DNA of 64,000 bases from Gambelia wislizenii (Eukaryota > Chordata > Lepidosauria > Squamata > Crotaphytidae). A program made the position numbers and the translations under genes. Position 1 is the stretch's first letter. Every line of letters starts with the position of its first letter. The DNA lies in the NCBI GenBank assembly GCA_030847615.1, contig JAUMIR010000005.1, forward strand, positions 247,852,645-247,916,644, in the 5' to 3' direction. Below the pieces are notes generated by a model. The model saw only the letters and a program-made list of their open reading frames with translations. It was not told where the DNA came from and searched no databases. This document shows, in pieces, positions 1 through 11,010 of this stretch.

Positions 1-2085
1 CACCTGAGGCAGCAAATTCTGAGACAGTGGTAACTCCTTCCTCCTGCTAAGGCCTGATGCTGGTCACAAACATCGAGAAGAGGAAGAGGGAGGGCAGGAA
101 GTGGCCAGACAGACCTCCTAGGATGTCTACAGCAGCAGCCCCAAGGTAGACCAGAAACACACAGTTAAAAAAAAAGTTTTCTTTTCAAGCCAGATTCTTC
201 CCTTTATGCCTAAGCCCAGGAGAAGTAGAGGTAGAGAAAAAAGAGAATGAGGGAGAGACAGAAAGGAGTAACAAAAGGGAAGATTTGGAGAGGGGAGAGC
301 AGGATGTGTGAGAGCTGTTGACTAGCTAAGTTAATGAGTGGATTAGTCAGATAAATGTCCTCACTTGTGTGCTTCTGCAGAACATATTCAGGAGATTAAG
401 AAGAAGAATATAAAAACGAGCAACTTCCCATGTGTTGAAAAACATACATGAAACGATGAGCTTGATTCCACTAAGGGAAGAAAGATGTAAAAATATGGGC
501 TCAAATCCAATAGTTAGTTCCAACTAGAATAGGCCTGTTGAATCTATAGAAAAGTGGTACATCAACCCTCATCTTAAGTTCCACTGATTTAAGTGATCCA
601 CTGTAGTAGTTAGAGCTAACAATTGGATTTGGGCCTGTAGTACTGTCAGTTTCCCATTATACTCTAGAGTTATTTACTGCCCTTTGGGGATGAGATGGGG
701 AGAACTCCCACTTTGATTTTCAGTGAAATAACCAGTTACTAAATGGGGGAGGTGGGCGGGTGAGAAAGGATTTGAACTAACATAAACATAAAACCATCAT
801 ATAAAACATTAATGCATAACACAGCAGGAAATGCTGGCACATCTTATCCTCATTACCATTTTAGGGCCAGCAGTCTAATTGCCTGCGGATTGGAAGAACC
901 ATTGGTTGTTTGGTATATAGCTGCTAAATTAAGACCATAACAAAAACTATTCTCGAAGGTTGTGTAGAGCACCAAGGAAGGGGATCTGTGCACACTTTGG
1001 CTGTATTTTAGAGTGATATTTATATTCAATATTTCCCCTGACTGCCGGAGTTTCCCAAGGTTGGGCAATGGATTCTCCAGATTTGTTAATGATTACTAAT
1101 GGTTGGCATATGGTCTCAGGTAAATCTCTATAGTCTTAGGATCAGGTGTGAGGAAAAACCAGTTTTGCAAGCAAGAGTGCTCAGTCACCTTAATGGGTTT
1201 AGTGAATGACTCACTTCCAGAGATTGCACAGGAGGAATTAGCTTATTTTGCCCTGACTAATCAGTTACAGGGGACTTTCACATAATTCTTACCTGGGTGT
1301 GTCCTTTTTAGGAATTTTAGCAGGCTACTTCCTTAGGTTTTCTGAACAAACCTTGGCTCCTTGTTTGGGGGTCCCTGGTCTACCTTTAACCACATGGAGT
1401 GCCACTTATAAGCCAATATATGAAATGTTGCCAATTATTGAGGTATTAAAAGGTGGGGACCTGTCAGGGCAGGTTATAATTCCATTGTTATGCTGGTCAA
1501 CTTCTGTATGTGAAATGGACAAGGAACCATTTTTTCCCTTCTCCTTGGGCAGCAAAAAATCTTGGTTCATTCTGAGCACTGAGAGGATGTCCGCCAGAAA
1601 ATTATGGTGTGCTGTCACTACTTCCTCACTTTATCACGTGGTAGGGTGTAGGGTGGAAATAGCATGTTACAACTGAATATGTTACCTGTAACAGGTTACT
1701 TTGGTAAAAAAAAATAAGCAAAGTGCAATAAGGAATTCTGACAGGAATCCTGCTTCCAATTGTCACACTGGTGGGAGTGGGCTGAAAACATCCTTTTTGC
1801 ACTCCAATTGACAGCTGACAGACCTCCTCTGCTGAATATGGCTGCTTGCTGTTAAAGTGGAGGGGTGTTTATGTAGCCTTACATTAAGACCATATAGTCA
1901 TACTGAATATGGAGTAGTTACAGATCGGTAACTGTAGGTTACGAATCCATAGGCACAGTACAGAATGCCAGCCAATGTTAATTTTGCAAAGCAGCAAAAC
2001 AATCCATAACTAAATTCATTATTTAGAAGTCCCATTAATGAAGTTTCTTAATCCTAAAATGTTGCTGAGGGAGGACATTCGGCAG
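1..2085. other. No feature recognised
   Basis: Ordinary AT-rich non-coding sequence. Purine-rich near 190-300. The 125-codon frame at 1299-1676 has no domain or plausible gene structure. Confidence 0.6.
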
Positions 2086-2089
2086 GTGA

Positions 2090-2322
2090 CTGGAAGGCAC
2101 ATACACATGTGTGTATGTGCCTTCAAATTGTCTGTTGACCTACAGCAACCGTATGAATTTCATAGGGTTTTCTTAGGCAAGGAATACTCAGGGGTGATTT
2201 TGCCATTTCCTTCCTCATAAATATAGCCTACAGCACCTGATGTTTGTTCCTGGTCTCCCATCCAAGTACTAACCAGGGCTGACACTGCTTAGCTTCCAAG
2301 CTCAGGCAGGATCTGTTACACA
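2090..2322 (-). mobile_element. 5S rRNA-derived SINE, antisense
   Basis: TCCCATCCAAGTACTAACCA and CTGCTTAGCTTCCAAG are the reverse of the 5S rRNA internal promoter region. The body runs left to GTGTATGTGCCTTCAAATTG. It is not a 5S gene: the 5S part is incomplete and fused to a SINE body. Confidence 0.8.
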
Positions 2323-2867
2323 TACATTATCTACTTCCTGTTTTAGGGTATGAACATAGCTTGTCTACATGTGCAGCAGAATGAGATGGACAGATCTTGA
2401 GATGGCAGAATGGATTGTACCAATTGAGGCTGCAAGTGTGCAATATTCACTTTTGGATTACTTTCTCATTTTATAAAAATATACCACAAGATTTTTTTAA
2501 GGTGCTAGTCCATCCTCCTGTCTCTAATGTCTCTTTTTTACTTGTGGGGTTAGTTCTTCCTACATACACAGAACCATTCAGAAGTGGCACTACCAGTGGC
2601 ATTGCTCTGAAATTGTTTGTTCCATTGAAAGCTCTCAGTATTCCATTATATCATTCTACTGCATATGTTGAGTGAGCAAAACAGCCTTTGGAAATGGCTT
2701 CACATTCTTTGCCATAGAAAGTAATGAACAGCTTAAGAAAAAAGATTTTAAAAACTAGAGCAGGCAGTCTACTGGAGAACCCTAGAGAGCATGGCACCAT
2801 AATGCACACACATATGCACAGTGTGATGCAACTGATCATTAAGATCTTCCTTGGTGTTATAATAACA

Positions 2868-2995
2868 GGGGAGCAGCCTAGTACCTTCTAGATGTAGACT
2901 ACAAATACCATAATTCTCTGTTGGCTATGCTGGCTGATGCTGATGGGAGTTGTACACCAAAACATCTAGAGTGCATGAGGTTACTCGCCCCTACA
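2868..2995 (+). mobile_element. Short fold-back MITE (ACAACTCCCATC family)
   Basis: The inverted arms (TAGATGTAGACTACAAATAC and GGAGTTGTACACCAAAACAT) surround GGCTGATGCTGATG. A similar piece lies at 55180-55278. Confidence 0.55.
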
Positions 2996-3072
2996 ATGAA
3001 GGCACATCTGCTTCTTTGCCAAGGTAGGTATATAGGATCTTTAGGGTTTGCTTATGGATTATGGGAGTAGTA

Positions 3073-4240
3073 TCATAGAATCACAGAATCAGAGACGTGG
3101 AAGGGACCATAAGCAATATCTAGTCCAACCCCTGCCATGCAGGAATACACAACTAAAGTACTCCTGAGAAATGGCCATCTAGCTTCTGCTTAAAAACCTT
3201 CAAAGAAGGAAAGTCCACTATCCTCTGAGGCAGTTTATTCCACTCTTAGACAGTTCTTACTATCAAGATGTTCTTCCTAATCTCCCTTTTTCTAATTTGA
3301 ATCCATTAGTTTGTGTTCTAGTCTTTGGAGCAGCAGAAAACAAGTTTGTTCCATCCTCCACATGACATCCCTTCAGATATTGAAAGGTGGCTATCACATC
3401 ACACTCAGAGCGTGGTGGGGTCTCCTTCCTTGGAGGTCTTTAAACAGAGGCTGGATGGCCATCTGTCAGGGATGCTTTGATCGTGATTTCCTGCGTGGCA
3501 GGGGGTTGGACTGGATGGCCCTTGTGGTCTCTTCCAACTCTGCAATTCTATGATTCTATGATCACCTCTCAGTCTTCCTCATAGGGCTTAGTTTCCAGAC
3601 ATTTGATCATCTTGGTCTTTGTCCTCTGGACATGCTCCAGTTTGTCAATATCGTTCTTGAACTGTGATGCCCAGAATTGGGCACAATATTCCAGGTGAGG
3701 TCTGAATAAAGCAGGATAGAGTGGCACTACTACTTCCCTTGATTTGGACTATCTTGTTGATGCCTAGAATTGCATTGTCTTTTCTGGCCACTGCATCACA
3801 CTGGTGACTACTGTTTAGTTTGTGATCTACTAAGACCCCTAGATTCTTTTCACTGCTTCCAAGCCAACTGCCACCATCGTACATTTGTGCTGTTTTGTTT
3901 CTCCTGGCTAAATATAGTACATCATATTTATCTCTGTTGAAATTCACTATCAGTTTTGGCACATCTCGCCAATCTGTTAAGCCCATTCTGAATCTTGATC
4001 CTGTTCTCTGGGGTATTAGCTATTCCTCCCAATTTGGTGTCACTTGCAAATCTGATAAGCATGCCTTCTATTCCATCATCCAAGTCATTTTTAAGTATGT
4101 AGAACAATGCTAGGCCCACTAGTGGCACCCCAGTAATAATGTCTCTCCAAGATGTTGAGAAACCATTGGCAATCCCTCTTTGGGTTCAAGTCTGTCAGCC
4201 AGTTGCAAATCCACCCAACAGTAGCAGTGTCTAGCTTGTA
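3073..4240 (-). mobile_element. CR1 LINE 3' part, antisense, split by another CR1
   Basis: The 3' tail (ATAGAATCACAGAATC) lies at the left end, and the reverse-transcriptase C-terminal region lies to the right in broken frames (LGVLVDHKLNSSHQCDAVA at about 3850). It is interrupted by an opposite-strand CR1 tail at 3403-3560. Confidence 0.88.
3403..3560 (+). mobile_element. Short CR1 tail nested in an antisense CR1
   Basis: A 158-bp CR1 3' end (GAGCGTGGTGGGGTCTCC... to ATTCTATGATTCTATG). It is flanked by ATCAC at 3398-3402 and 3561-3565, which looks like a 5-bp target duplication. Removing the insert restores the host CR1 text. Confidence 0.85.
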
Positions 4241-4254
4241 GATAGATAGCCCTT

Positions 4255-4810
4255 TGTCCTCACAATATAAGCACATCTGCATATTTGCCAGAATTTGAGG
4301 TTCATCTTCATATGGTTCTTCTTCCAAATATCTTTCATCCTTTTGTCTCTTTTGTATAGCTCTTCTGTGTATTGCTTCCATCGTCTTTTTATTTCCTCTT
4401 GGTCATGTATTATGTTCCTTTGCTGATCGTAAAGCATCCCCACCCTTGTTTTGAATTTTTCTTTAAATTTTCAGATCTTGTGGAGGTCTCCTGTTTTTCC
4501 TTTTTTGTTGTCAGCTTCAATTCTCTGTATTGGATGTTGTAGTAATTTTCTTTGTTCCTGCACACTAATTGTTGTACCGTTGCATTCATGATTTTGGATG
4601 TGTTCATGTCTCCTTTTTCTTTTGCTTCATGTCTTACCTTTACTGCTTGAAGCGTTTCGTCTGTCATCCATTGTTTCCTTCTCTGTCTTTTTGGTCACTG
4701 TTAGCTTCTTTCTGTATTCCTCATTTATTATGTTCCTAGCTTCTGTCCATAATTCCTCTGGTTCCTGGTTGATTAGGCTTAGTAGTGCAAATCTATTTTT
4801 TACTTTGGGA
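4255..4810 (-). mobile_element. RTE/BovB-like LINE fragment
   Basis: The - strand frames read FALLSLINQEPEELW, then MTDETLQAVKVRHEAKEKGD, then EEIKRRWKQYTEELYKRD. This order is that of the region between endonuclease and reverse transcriptase in RTE-class elements. It has several frame breaks and abuts the CR1 at 4240. Confidence 0.7.
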
Positions 4811-5817
4811 TAGAGACATTACAGAATTCTAATTCTGGCAGACATGAGCCACTTACAAAGACATACATCCCCAACAGGATTAACTAGTAAAGGCCCAGGT
4901 GCTATGCTATGCATCCCTGAAGCCTGTGGCATTACTAAAGCTGGTGTCACCCCTCTCTCTGACAGTGTCACCTTGTGCAGTTCAGCTTCTGTGCACCTTC
5001 CTAGTGCTGCCACTGCCTGAAGCATGCAAAACATGTCTACAGGATAAATGTAAGGGGTAACTATCATTCCTCACCAACTCTTCCGGAAAGTCCATGCCCC
5101 ACCAACCAACGATGTATGACTCCTTTCTGTGAGTACTGGAAGAGTTCAGCTGCATATTGCAAGGTACTGCGCACCTTGTCTAGACAGGCTCTTGGTTTCT
5201 AAATATAAAGTCCTAATTGTCCATATGTGGTGGGACTACACGCTGCGATCCTATATCACTCATAAGGTATGTCCCAATGAGGCAATTGTTTGGCTGTTTT
5301 CTTGGGCACCAACAAAATCTTTAACAATATTTGAAATCATTTTATATTTTTGTAGACTGGAAGAGAAGCCAGGTTGTTCTCAAGAGAAATTTATGGGTTT
5401 GAATGCCAAGCAAGTTTCATAGGACAAAATAGCAGTGTCAGTCGTTATTTATAGTATGGAGTGAATTTTAGGTTTACCACTAATTGCAGATTTTTTTTAA
5501 AAAAAAATACTTGCAGAAAGAGGGACACATATGATTTACATGGAAATATTTTATGATGTTTCCATAATGAAATAGGTTGGGAGAGAAAAACGCTGTCTGT
5601 TGCTCATTATTTTCTAAGGGCTGTCACAAGCAATTAATTCATTGGGCTTGTTAATTAATTTCAGCATGCTACAAAATAAGGTCTGGATTTAAATTTGTCT
5701 TTTTCCTTCTTTTTAAAACAGATGCTAGGAGAAACAGCAACAGGGCAGCCATGGCAACTGGCCATAAATGCAGACATTATTCTGATTCATACATTTATAA
5801 TTATTTCTTTGTTTTTG
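4811..5817. other. No feature recognised
   Basis: Non-coding; a poly-A/T stretch lies near 5490-5510. Confidence 0.55.
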
Positions 5818-6041
5818 TTAGGTGCCTTCAAGTCATTTCCAACTTACGGTAATCCTAAAGTGAAACTATCATGGGGTTCACTTGGCAAAATTTATTCAGA
5901 GAGGGTATGCCACTGCTTTCCTCTGAGGCTGAGAGAGTGTGAGTTGCTCAAGGTCACCTGGTGGATTTCCATGGCTGAGCAGGGATTCGAACCCTGGTCT
6001 CCCAGAGTCCCAGTCCAACACAGCCTACCACACCATTCTCT
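5818..6041 (-). mobile_element. CORE-SINE, antisense
   Basis: Reverse copy: GTGCCTTCAAGTCATTTCC at the left, CAAGGTCACCTGGTGG (core), GGATTCGAACC (B box), and the head near 6041. The head and flank are repeated once more at 6064-6105. Confidence 0.88.
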
Positions 6042-6147
6042 ATAATATTTTAGGATTCTTTTGTATTAACACAGACTACCACACCATTCTCTATAATATT
6101 TAGGATTTTTTTTTCTATTAAGAAATATTGATAGAGCTGGAAAAAAT

Positions 6148-6240
6148 GAGAGATGTCATTTGTTTCTGACTTCTGGTGACCCTAAGGCGAACATATCATA
6201 TTTTTTTTCTCAGCAAGATTTGTTCAAAGAGGGTTTGCCA
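6148..6240 (-). mobile_element. CORE-SINE 3' fragment, antisense
   Basis: CTGGTGACCCTAAGGCGAAC and AGATTTGTTCAAAGAGGG match the 3' half. Confidence 0.75.
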
Positions 6241-7377
6241 GATGTCATGGGGCCTATTTATTTATTCATTGAATTTTTATACCTCCTAATAGCCAGAGCT
6301 GTTTTTATCAATATGGGAACTCTCATTAACACAAATTCCCACTTCCTGGTAACTCTTTCCCATCAATGGGAGGCATAGTTCTATAGCCCTGCAGGTGTGG
6401 AGCTCTTTTCTCTTTTGAAAACCATGGGTGAAGGAGCTCCAAGTATGCCTTGGAACAAAAATAAGTCCTCTAAATTATAATGTTATCAAAATTCACTGGT
6501 GGTGACAGAAGATCATGAGAATTGTTCCCGATTGTTTCATGTGCTATGTGAAATGAGATTCAAAATGTGAAAAGATTAGTACACAGTCAGGCCCAAGCAC
6601 CATACTTTTCAACATGTTTGGATTTGCCAAATTGCCAATGGCCACTAGCAAATCACATGGCCATTAAAAAAAAGTGGTAGCATTAGGTTTAATCTCCTGT
6701 CCCTTGTAAGATGTAACAGGCTGTTAGGCAGAAAACTGGTGGTGTCTGGGTTTTGTTCAGATTTCAATTTGCAATGAAGTCCCAATCCATTTTCTGTTCA
6801 GCTGGCACCAGTAGTTTCCCCCAAATTCAGCACCACATTCCATGGCTGAAGAGACATGTAGTATTTGACATTCATGGCCTGAGCTGATAGTTGGCTCAGT
6901 TGATAATTAATGCATATTAATTATCCATGAATCTGCTTTGAACATATATATTAGTTTGGTTCAGTTTAAAGGGGGATGAATTTTAGTTGGGCTCATCTTG
7001 AATGGTAAGTAGATTTGTAACTTTATAATACATAAATCAGACTAAAAGGTTGCCTACCTTAAAAAAAGAAGAAGAAGAATTGCCATATCTCAGTTTACAA
7101 AACTCCTGACAGTGAATCTCATTTTTACAAAGGATTTTATGTCCTCCTAGCCCCCTTTCTTCCTCATTCTCTGTCTAGCTGGAGGTTTTTTAGCAGCATA
7201 CGCACTGGGGGGAGGATGAGGTAGGGCTGAAGAAATGTAGGCTTTTGCAAACCTAATGAGTCCTAATTGTCCATGTTACTCTGAAATAATCTGCAATGCT
7301 ACAAAAACAGCACATCAAAATTAATTGTTGTTGGGAAGAAAATCAATCTCCTCCCTAGCTACTGCGTGGATTGCATC
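6241..7377. other. No feature recognised
   Basis: Non-coding; a GAA run lies near 7065-7080. Confidence 0.55.
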
Positions 7378-7380
7378 TAA

Positions 7381-7956
7381 GGTCCTGTCTATATGAGGAG
7401 GAAAATGTGATCTGCTCCAAAGATTCTCACTGCTGTGACCTGTCTTAATGGTCAATAGAGCCCTTCTAAACTTCACAAGCCCCCTAGCCAAGATGGTGGC
7501 CACGAGTGATTTTAAATCACCAGATGTTTTTTAAAAAACTGTTTTGCATACTGCGCACATGTGATATTTTGTATTTACAAAAAGAAAAAAAAAGAGAGTA
7601 AAAAGATCACTGTTTTATTGACTTACCAACCTCTTGCATAGCCAAAAATCCAACATGGCAGCAGTGCGTGCTTTCCCTGTTTGCTAGCCCTGCCCACCAT
7701 GTTCACCCAGCCAAGCAGGTTATGCTGCCTCATTGCAGCAACGTGAATGCGATTGTCTTAATGATAGCACATTCGCATGCCCTACAGAGCTTTTTAAAAA
7801 CTTTGAGAAAAGCTCTGAAGGCTTCCGTTCGGAGCTTTACAGTGGATTTGGCTGCCCCCCCCTTCTGAATAAGATGCATTGATGTGAATGTCCATTTAGA
7901 CAAATCACCTTCTGTTCAAATTCCATTTGGATTATTTTCACCATTTGGACATGACC
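7381..7956 (+). mobile_element. TIR element with 3-bp TSD (TAA), copy A
   Basis: It starts GGTCCTGTCTATATGAGG and ends CCATTTGGACATGACC. TAA flanks both ends (7378-7380, 7957-7959), as for PIF/Harbinger-like insertion. It carries AAGATGGTGGCC and CCAACATGGCAGC boxes near the middle. No transposase frame is present. Confidence 0.75.
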
Positions 7957-7959
7957 TAA

Positions 7960-8654
7960 AAGAAAATGGAACAAGGAAATCTCAGACAGATAACATAATT
8001 GTCCCTGCATATCAGAATGCCTAGGTGCTTCAGTCCTAGCTGTGGTGCACCATTGATGATTCCCTCCTTCTCTGCATTCCACCCCAGCTAGTATTTGCAA
8101 CTGAATTCTACATGGTGGACCTCAAGGTTCTAGTTTAAAAAAAAGAAAATAGATCCCAGAAGTCTGCCAAGCTCTCGTCTAAGCGTGTGGGGTCTCGCTG
8201 TAAGCATACTAGTCTCTCTCCCACCTCACACACATATGGCTGATGCTCTCAAATCCTCTGTTCTCTGCTTTCTCACTTGGATCAATGGTTACTATGAGAG
8301 GAGGGCTATGGCTGTTGTTTTGCATCTTTCCCATTTGTGCTTGTCCTTGGAATGCATTTGTTATTTTTGGCAGATCAAGCTGCATTACTGAGAATATACT
8401 AAGCTGTTTCAAGGTCTCTTTGCTCAGTTGGCTCTTGACTTACTTGACATTCCAGTTTCTTAAGTAACTTTTTGTTTTACGAAAAACATAAAAAGAAAAG
8501 GGAAAGAATCCTTAGCCATATACTGTAGATGTTTTCAAGCTTGATTACTTTGAGGGAAAAATCAGTTTCTAGCGTTCTGAAAAGTTGGGATGGGCTTGGA
8601 CTACAACTCCTTTGTGCTCTGTTGTAGGTGTTAGCTAGGGCTTGTGAGAGCTAT
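7960..8654. other. No feature recognised
   Basis: Non-coding; overlapping short frames at 8185-8467 show no domain. Confidence 0.5.
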
Positions 8655-8875
8655 GGTCTATATCACACTACACTGTTATAGCACTATTATTCCACTTTAA
8701 CTGCTCAGGCTGCCTTCTATGGAATCCTAGGGTTTGTTGTTTAGGGAGGGGCATCTTGCATTCTCAGCCAGAGAGCTCTTAGGTCTCACTAAATTACAAA
8801 CCCCAGAATTCCACAGGAAGCAGCCATAGCAATTAAAGTGGCATAATAGTGGTATAATAGTATAGTGTAATAAAG
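8655..8875 (+). mobile_element. Fold-back MITE (TTCCACTTTAACTG family)
   Basis: Inverted arms: CTATTATTCCACTTTAACTG with CAATTAAAGTGGCATAATAG, and CTATGGAATCCTAGGGTTTG with AAACCCCAGAATTCC. A partial relative lies at 27030-27190. Confidence 0.65.
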
Positions 8876-9045
8876 TAAAGGTAACTTTCCCAAGTACTGT
8901 CCATTTCTAACTACAATAATTAATATGCCAGCCTGCCTTCTCAGGGTTGATTTACAACACAGTTGTGGGGGATAGGGTGGTTCTACAGACACAACACCAA
9001 AACACACTCAATTTTGTCTGATATTAGAAGCTAAACAGCATCATA

Positions 9046-9646
9046 GGTCCTGTCTACACAATGAAAAAAAAATCCGTTGCGGGGGTAAAAAATGTGAAAA
9101 GGCAGCCGTTTGAATGAGTGTGATCTGCCTACACGATTTTTAACCCCCCAACTCTGTATGACCCCCCTTGTCCAGCTAGCTGGAGTGAGCGATCTAAGTG
9201 ACGGTTTTAAATCTCCCACTGCTTTTTTTTTAAAAAAATTATGCCTGCAATCCGGACAGCCATGATTATGTTTTAATATTTAAAAATAAAAAATGAAAAA
9301 ATGTAGCAGGGACTTACCAGACACTCGCAGAGTCGGGAATCCAACATGGCGGCCACAGCTCCCTTCCCTCTTTCCTAGTCCCACCCCCTCTACCCGTCCA
9401 GCCAATTAGATTGCACTCCTGTTCGTATCAGTGTGCACAGGAGTGTACAAACAGCCAATTATTCGGAGTCCACGTGGATTAATCCCTGAGATCCGGAATT
9501 TTTTCCAAACGCCAGAATGCCAGACTTTACGGGGGATTTCGCGGTCCCTCCCTTCCAAATGAAATGGTTACATTCGAAAGTTCGTCTGTACAGATCATCA
9601 ATCTTTCAAACACCATATGGATTTTTTTCGTCATGTAGACAGGACC
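9046..9646 (+). mobile_element. TIR element with 3-bp TSD (ATA), copy B
   Basis: It starts GGTCCTGTCTACACAATGAA and ends TTCGTCATGTAGACAGGACC, an inverted repeat of about 20 bp. ATA flanks both ends. It contains CCAACATGGCGGCCACAG and CCAGCCAATTAGATTGC. Confidence 0.82.
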
Positions 9647-9649
9647 ATA

Positions 9650-10445
9650 GCATCAGAGAATCAAAGAAGCATAGAGTTGGAAGGGGCCTCATGAACCATC
9701 AAGTCCAACCCTCTGCTTAGGATTTCCAGTTAAAGCATCCTCAGCAGCTAGCTATCCAGCTTCTTTTTTGAAGACTTCCAAAGAAGGAGACCCCGTCATC
9801 TTCTCTAGGCAATTGGTTCCTTTGCCAAACCACTCTTACTGTCAAGAAGCTCCTTCTAATGTTCAATCAAAATCTACTCTCTTGGAACTTCACACCATTA
9901 GACCTGGTCCTATGCTCTGGGGACAGCAGAGAACAGGCCTGTCCCCTCCTCTCTGTGACAGCCCTTGAGGTATTTAAAGAGTGCAATCATGTCATCCCTC
10001 AGCTCTCTTCACCAAGCTGAACAAGCCCAACTCCTTCAGCCTTTCCTCATACGTTTTGTTCTTCATACTTCTTATCATCCTTGTTATCCTTCTCTAAACC
10101 TTCTCCAACTTGTCTATATCCTTCTCAAAATGTGACAACCAGAGCTGAACACAGTACTCCAGAGGAGGCTTGACCAGGGCAGAATATAGTGGGACTAGTG
10201 CTTCCCTCAACTTGGAGACTATGCTTCTATTAATGCAGGCTAAAATAGCATTCACCTTCTTTGCTGCAGCATCACACTGCTGGCTCATGTTCAAGTTACA
10301 ATCAACAATAATTCCAAGGTCCTTTTCATATATACTGCTGAGCCATGCATCCTCCATGCTATACCTATGTATTTGATTTTGGTGATAAAATTGCACATCT
10401 CCTTTCCCAGCCAGTATCATACTACATTCCAGTAACTCTCTCACC
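9650..10445 (-). mobile_element. CR1 LINE 3' part, antisense
   Basis: The tail motif (ATAGAGTTGGAAGGGGCCTC) is on the left. The frame 10447-10094 still encodes the CR1 C-terminal region, including [19 protein letters not shown] and [24 protein letters not shown] element ending at 9646 sits directly against its tail. Confidence 0.9.
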
Positions 10446-10449
10446 ACTC

Positions 10450-10770
10450 ATATAGCTATCTAGTCACCTTGACTTTAGGCAATATCTTTCCTCCTGCCTT
10501 TGTCCCCCAATGATTGACCATCATTAATACTGAATTGTCATCTTATCACCATACCCACATGTTTTGCATTTCTATTACTATTCACACATGCAACCTGCTC
10601 ATCCATGGGTATAAATGTCTGCCCATAGGCACTTCACTCCATACATCTGATGAAGTAGACTTAGTCTATGAAAGCTTATGCTACCAACTTCTTTCTCTCA
10701 GACTCAAAGGTGCTACAAGATCCCTTTGCATACTGATCCAGACTAACAAGGCCATGTCTTTGCATTCTAC
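10450..10770 (+). mobile_element. Dispersed amniote repeat, Penelope-like terminal region
   Basis: The order CATCTGATGAAGTAGAC, GAAAGCTTATGCTACC, CAAAGGTGCTACAAGATCCC and ATCCAGACTAACAAGGCC is a repeat I know from many reptile and bird genomes. I assign it to Penelope-like elements because of the hammerhead core, not because of any protein. It follows directly on the CR1 at 10445. Confidence 0.5.
10643..10681 (+). ncRNA. Hammerhead-ribozyme-like core
   Basis: CTGATGA at 10647-10653 and GAAA at 10670-10673 are joined by a stem (GTAGAC at 10655-10660 with GTCTAT at 10664-10669, loop TTA). After GAA comes the palindrome AGCT (10673-10676), then T10677 as the expected cleavage nucleotide, then ATG (10678-10680), which pairs with CAT (10644-10646). 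A stem III this short would need dimer pairing, as in Penelope-type hammerheads. An extra A at 10654 and the weak stem I suggest reduced activity. Confidence 0.5.
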
Positions 10771-10916
10771 CAATTGGCTGAAACACATTGAAGTGCTCTT
10801 CTTTTTTTGTGGTGTAGGAACCTATTACTATTCTTTCCATGATATTTCTACCTATGGTACCAAATTTTCCACTAAAGATGCCATACCCAATAACACATCT
10901 ACTTTGTTAACTGAAG

Positions 10917-11010
10917 TACAGTAGGCCCTCTGTATCTGCAGCACTTTGGTCCTCTGTGGATAGCAAAAGACACAGATGACCCCTATATACCTGTATTTGC
11001 TAGCTTCCTA
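10917..11010 (+). mobile_element. Tigger-like MITE fragment
   Basis: CAGTAGGCCCTCTGTATCTG and GGTCCTCTGTGGATAGC match the left end of the Tigger-like family; the right end is missing. Confidence 0.5.

Noticed and set aside
1299..1676. 125-codon gene
   Set aside because: No domain or supporting exon signals.
2245..2322. 5S ribosomal RNA gene on the - strand
   Set aside because: Only the internal promoter region matches; it is incomplete, mutated and fused to a SINE body that recurs at 63068-63300.
10514..10924. 136-codon gene
   Set aside because: The frame runs through the hammerhead-containing repeat and into a Tigger-like end, so it is a chance reading of repeats.
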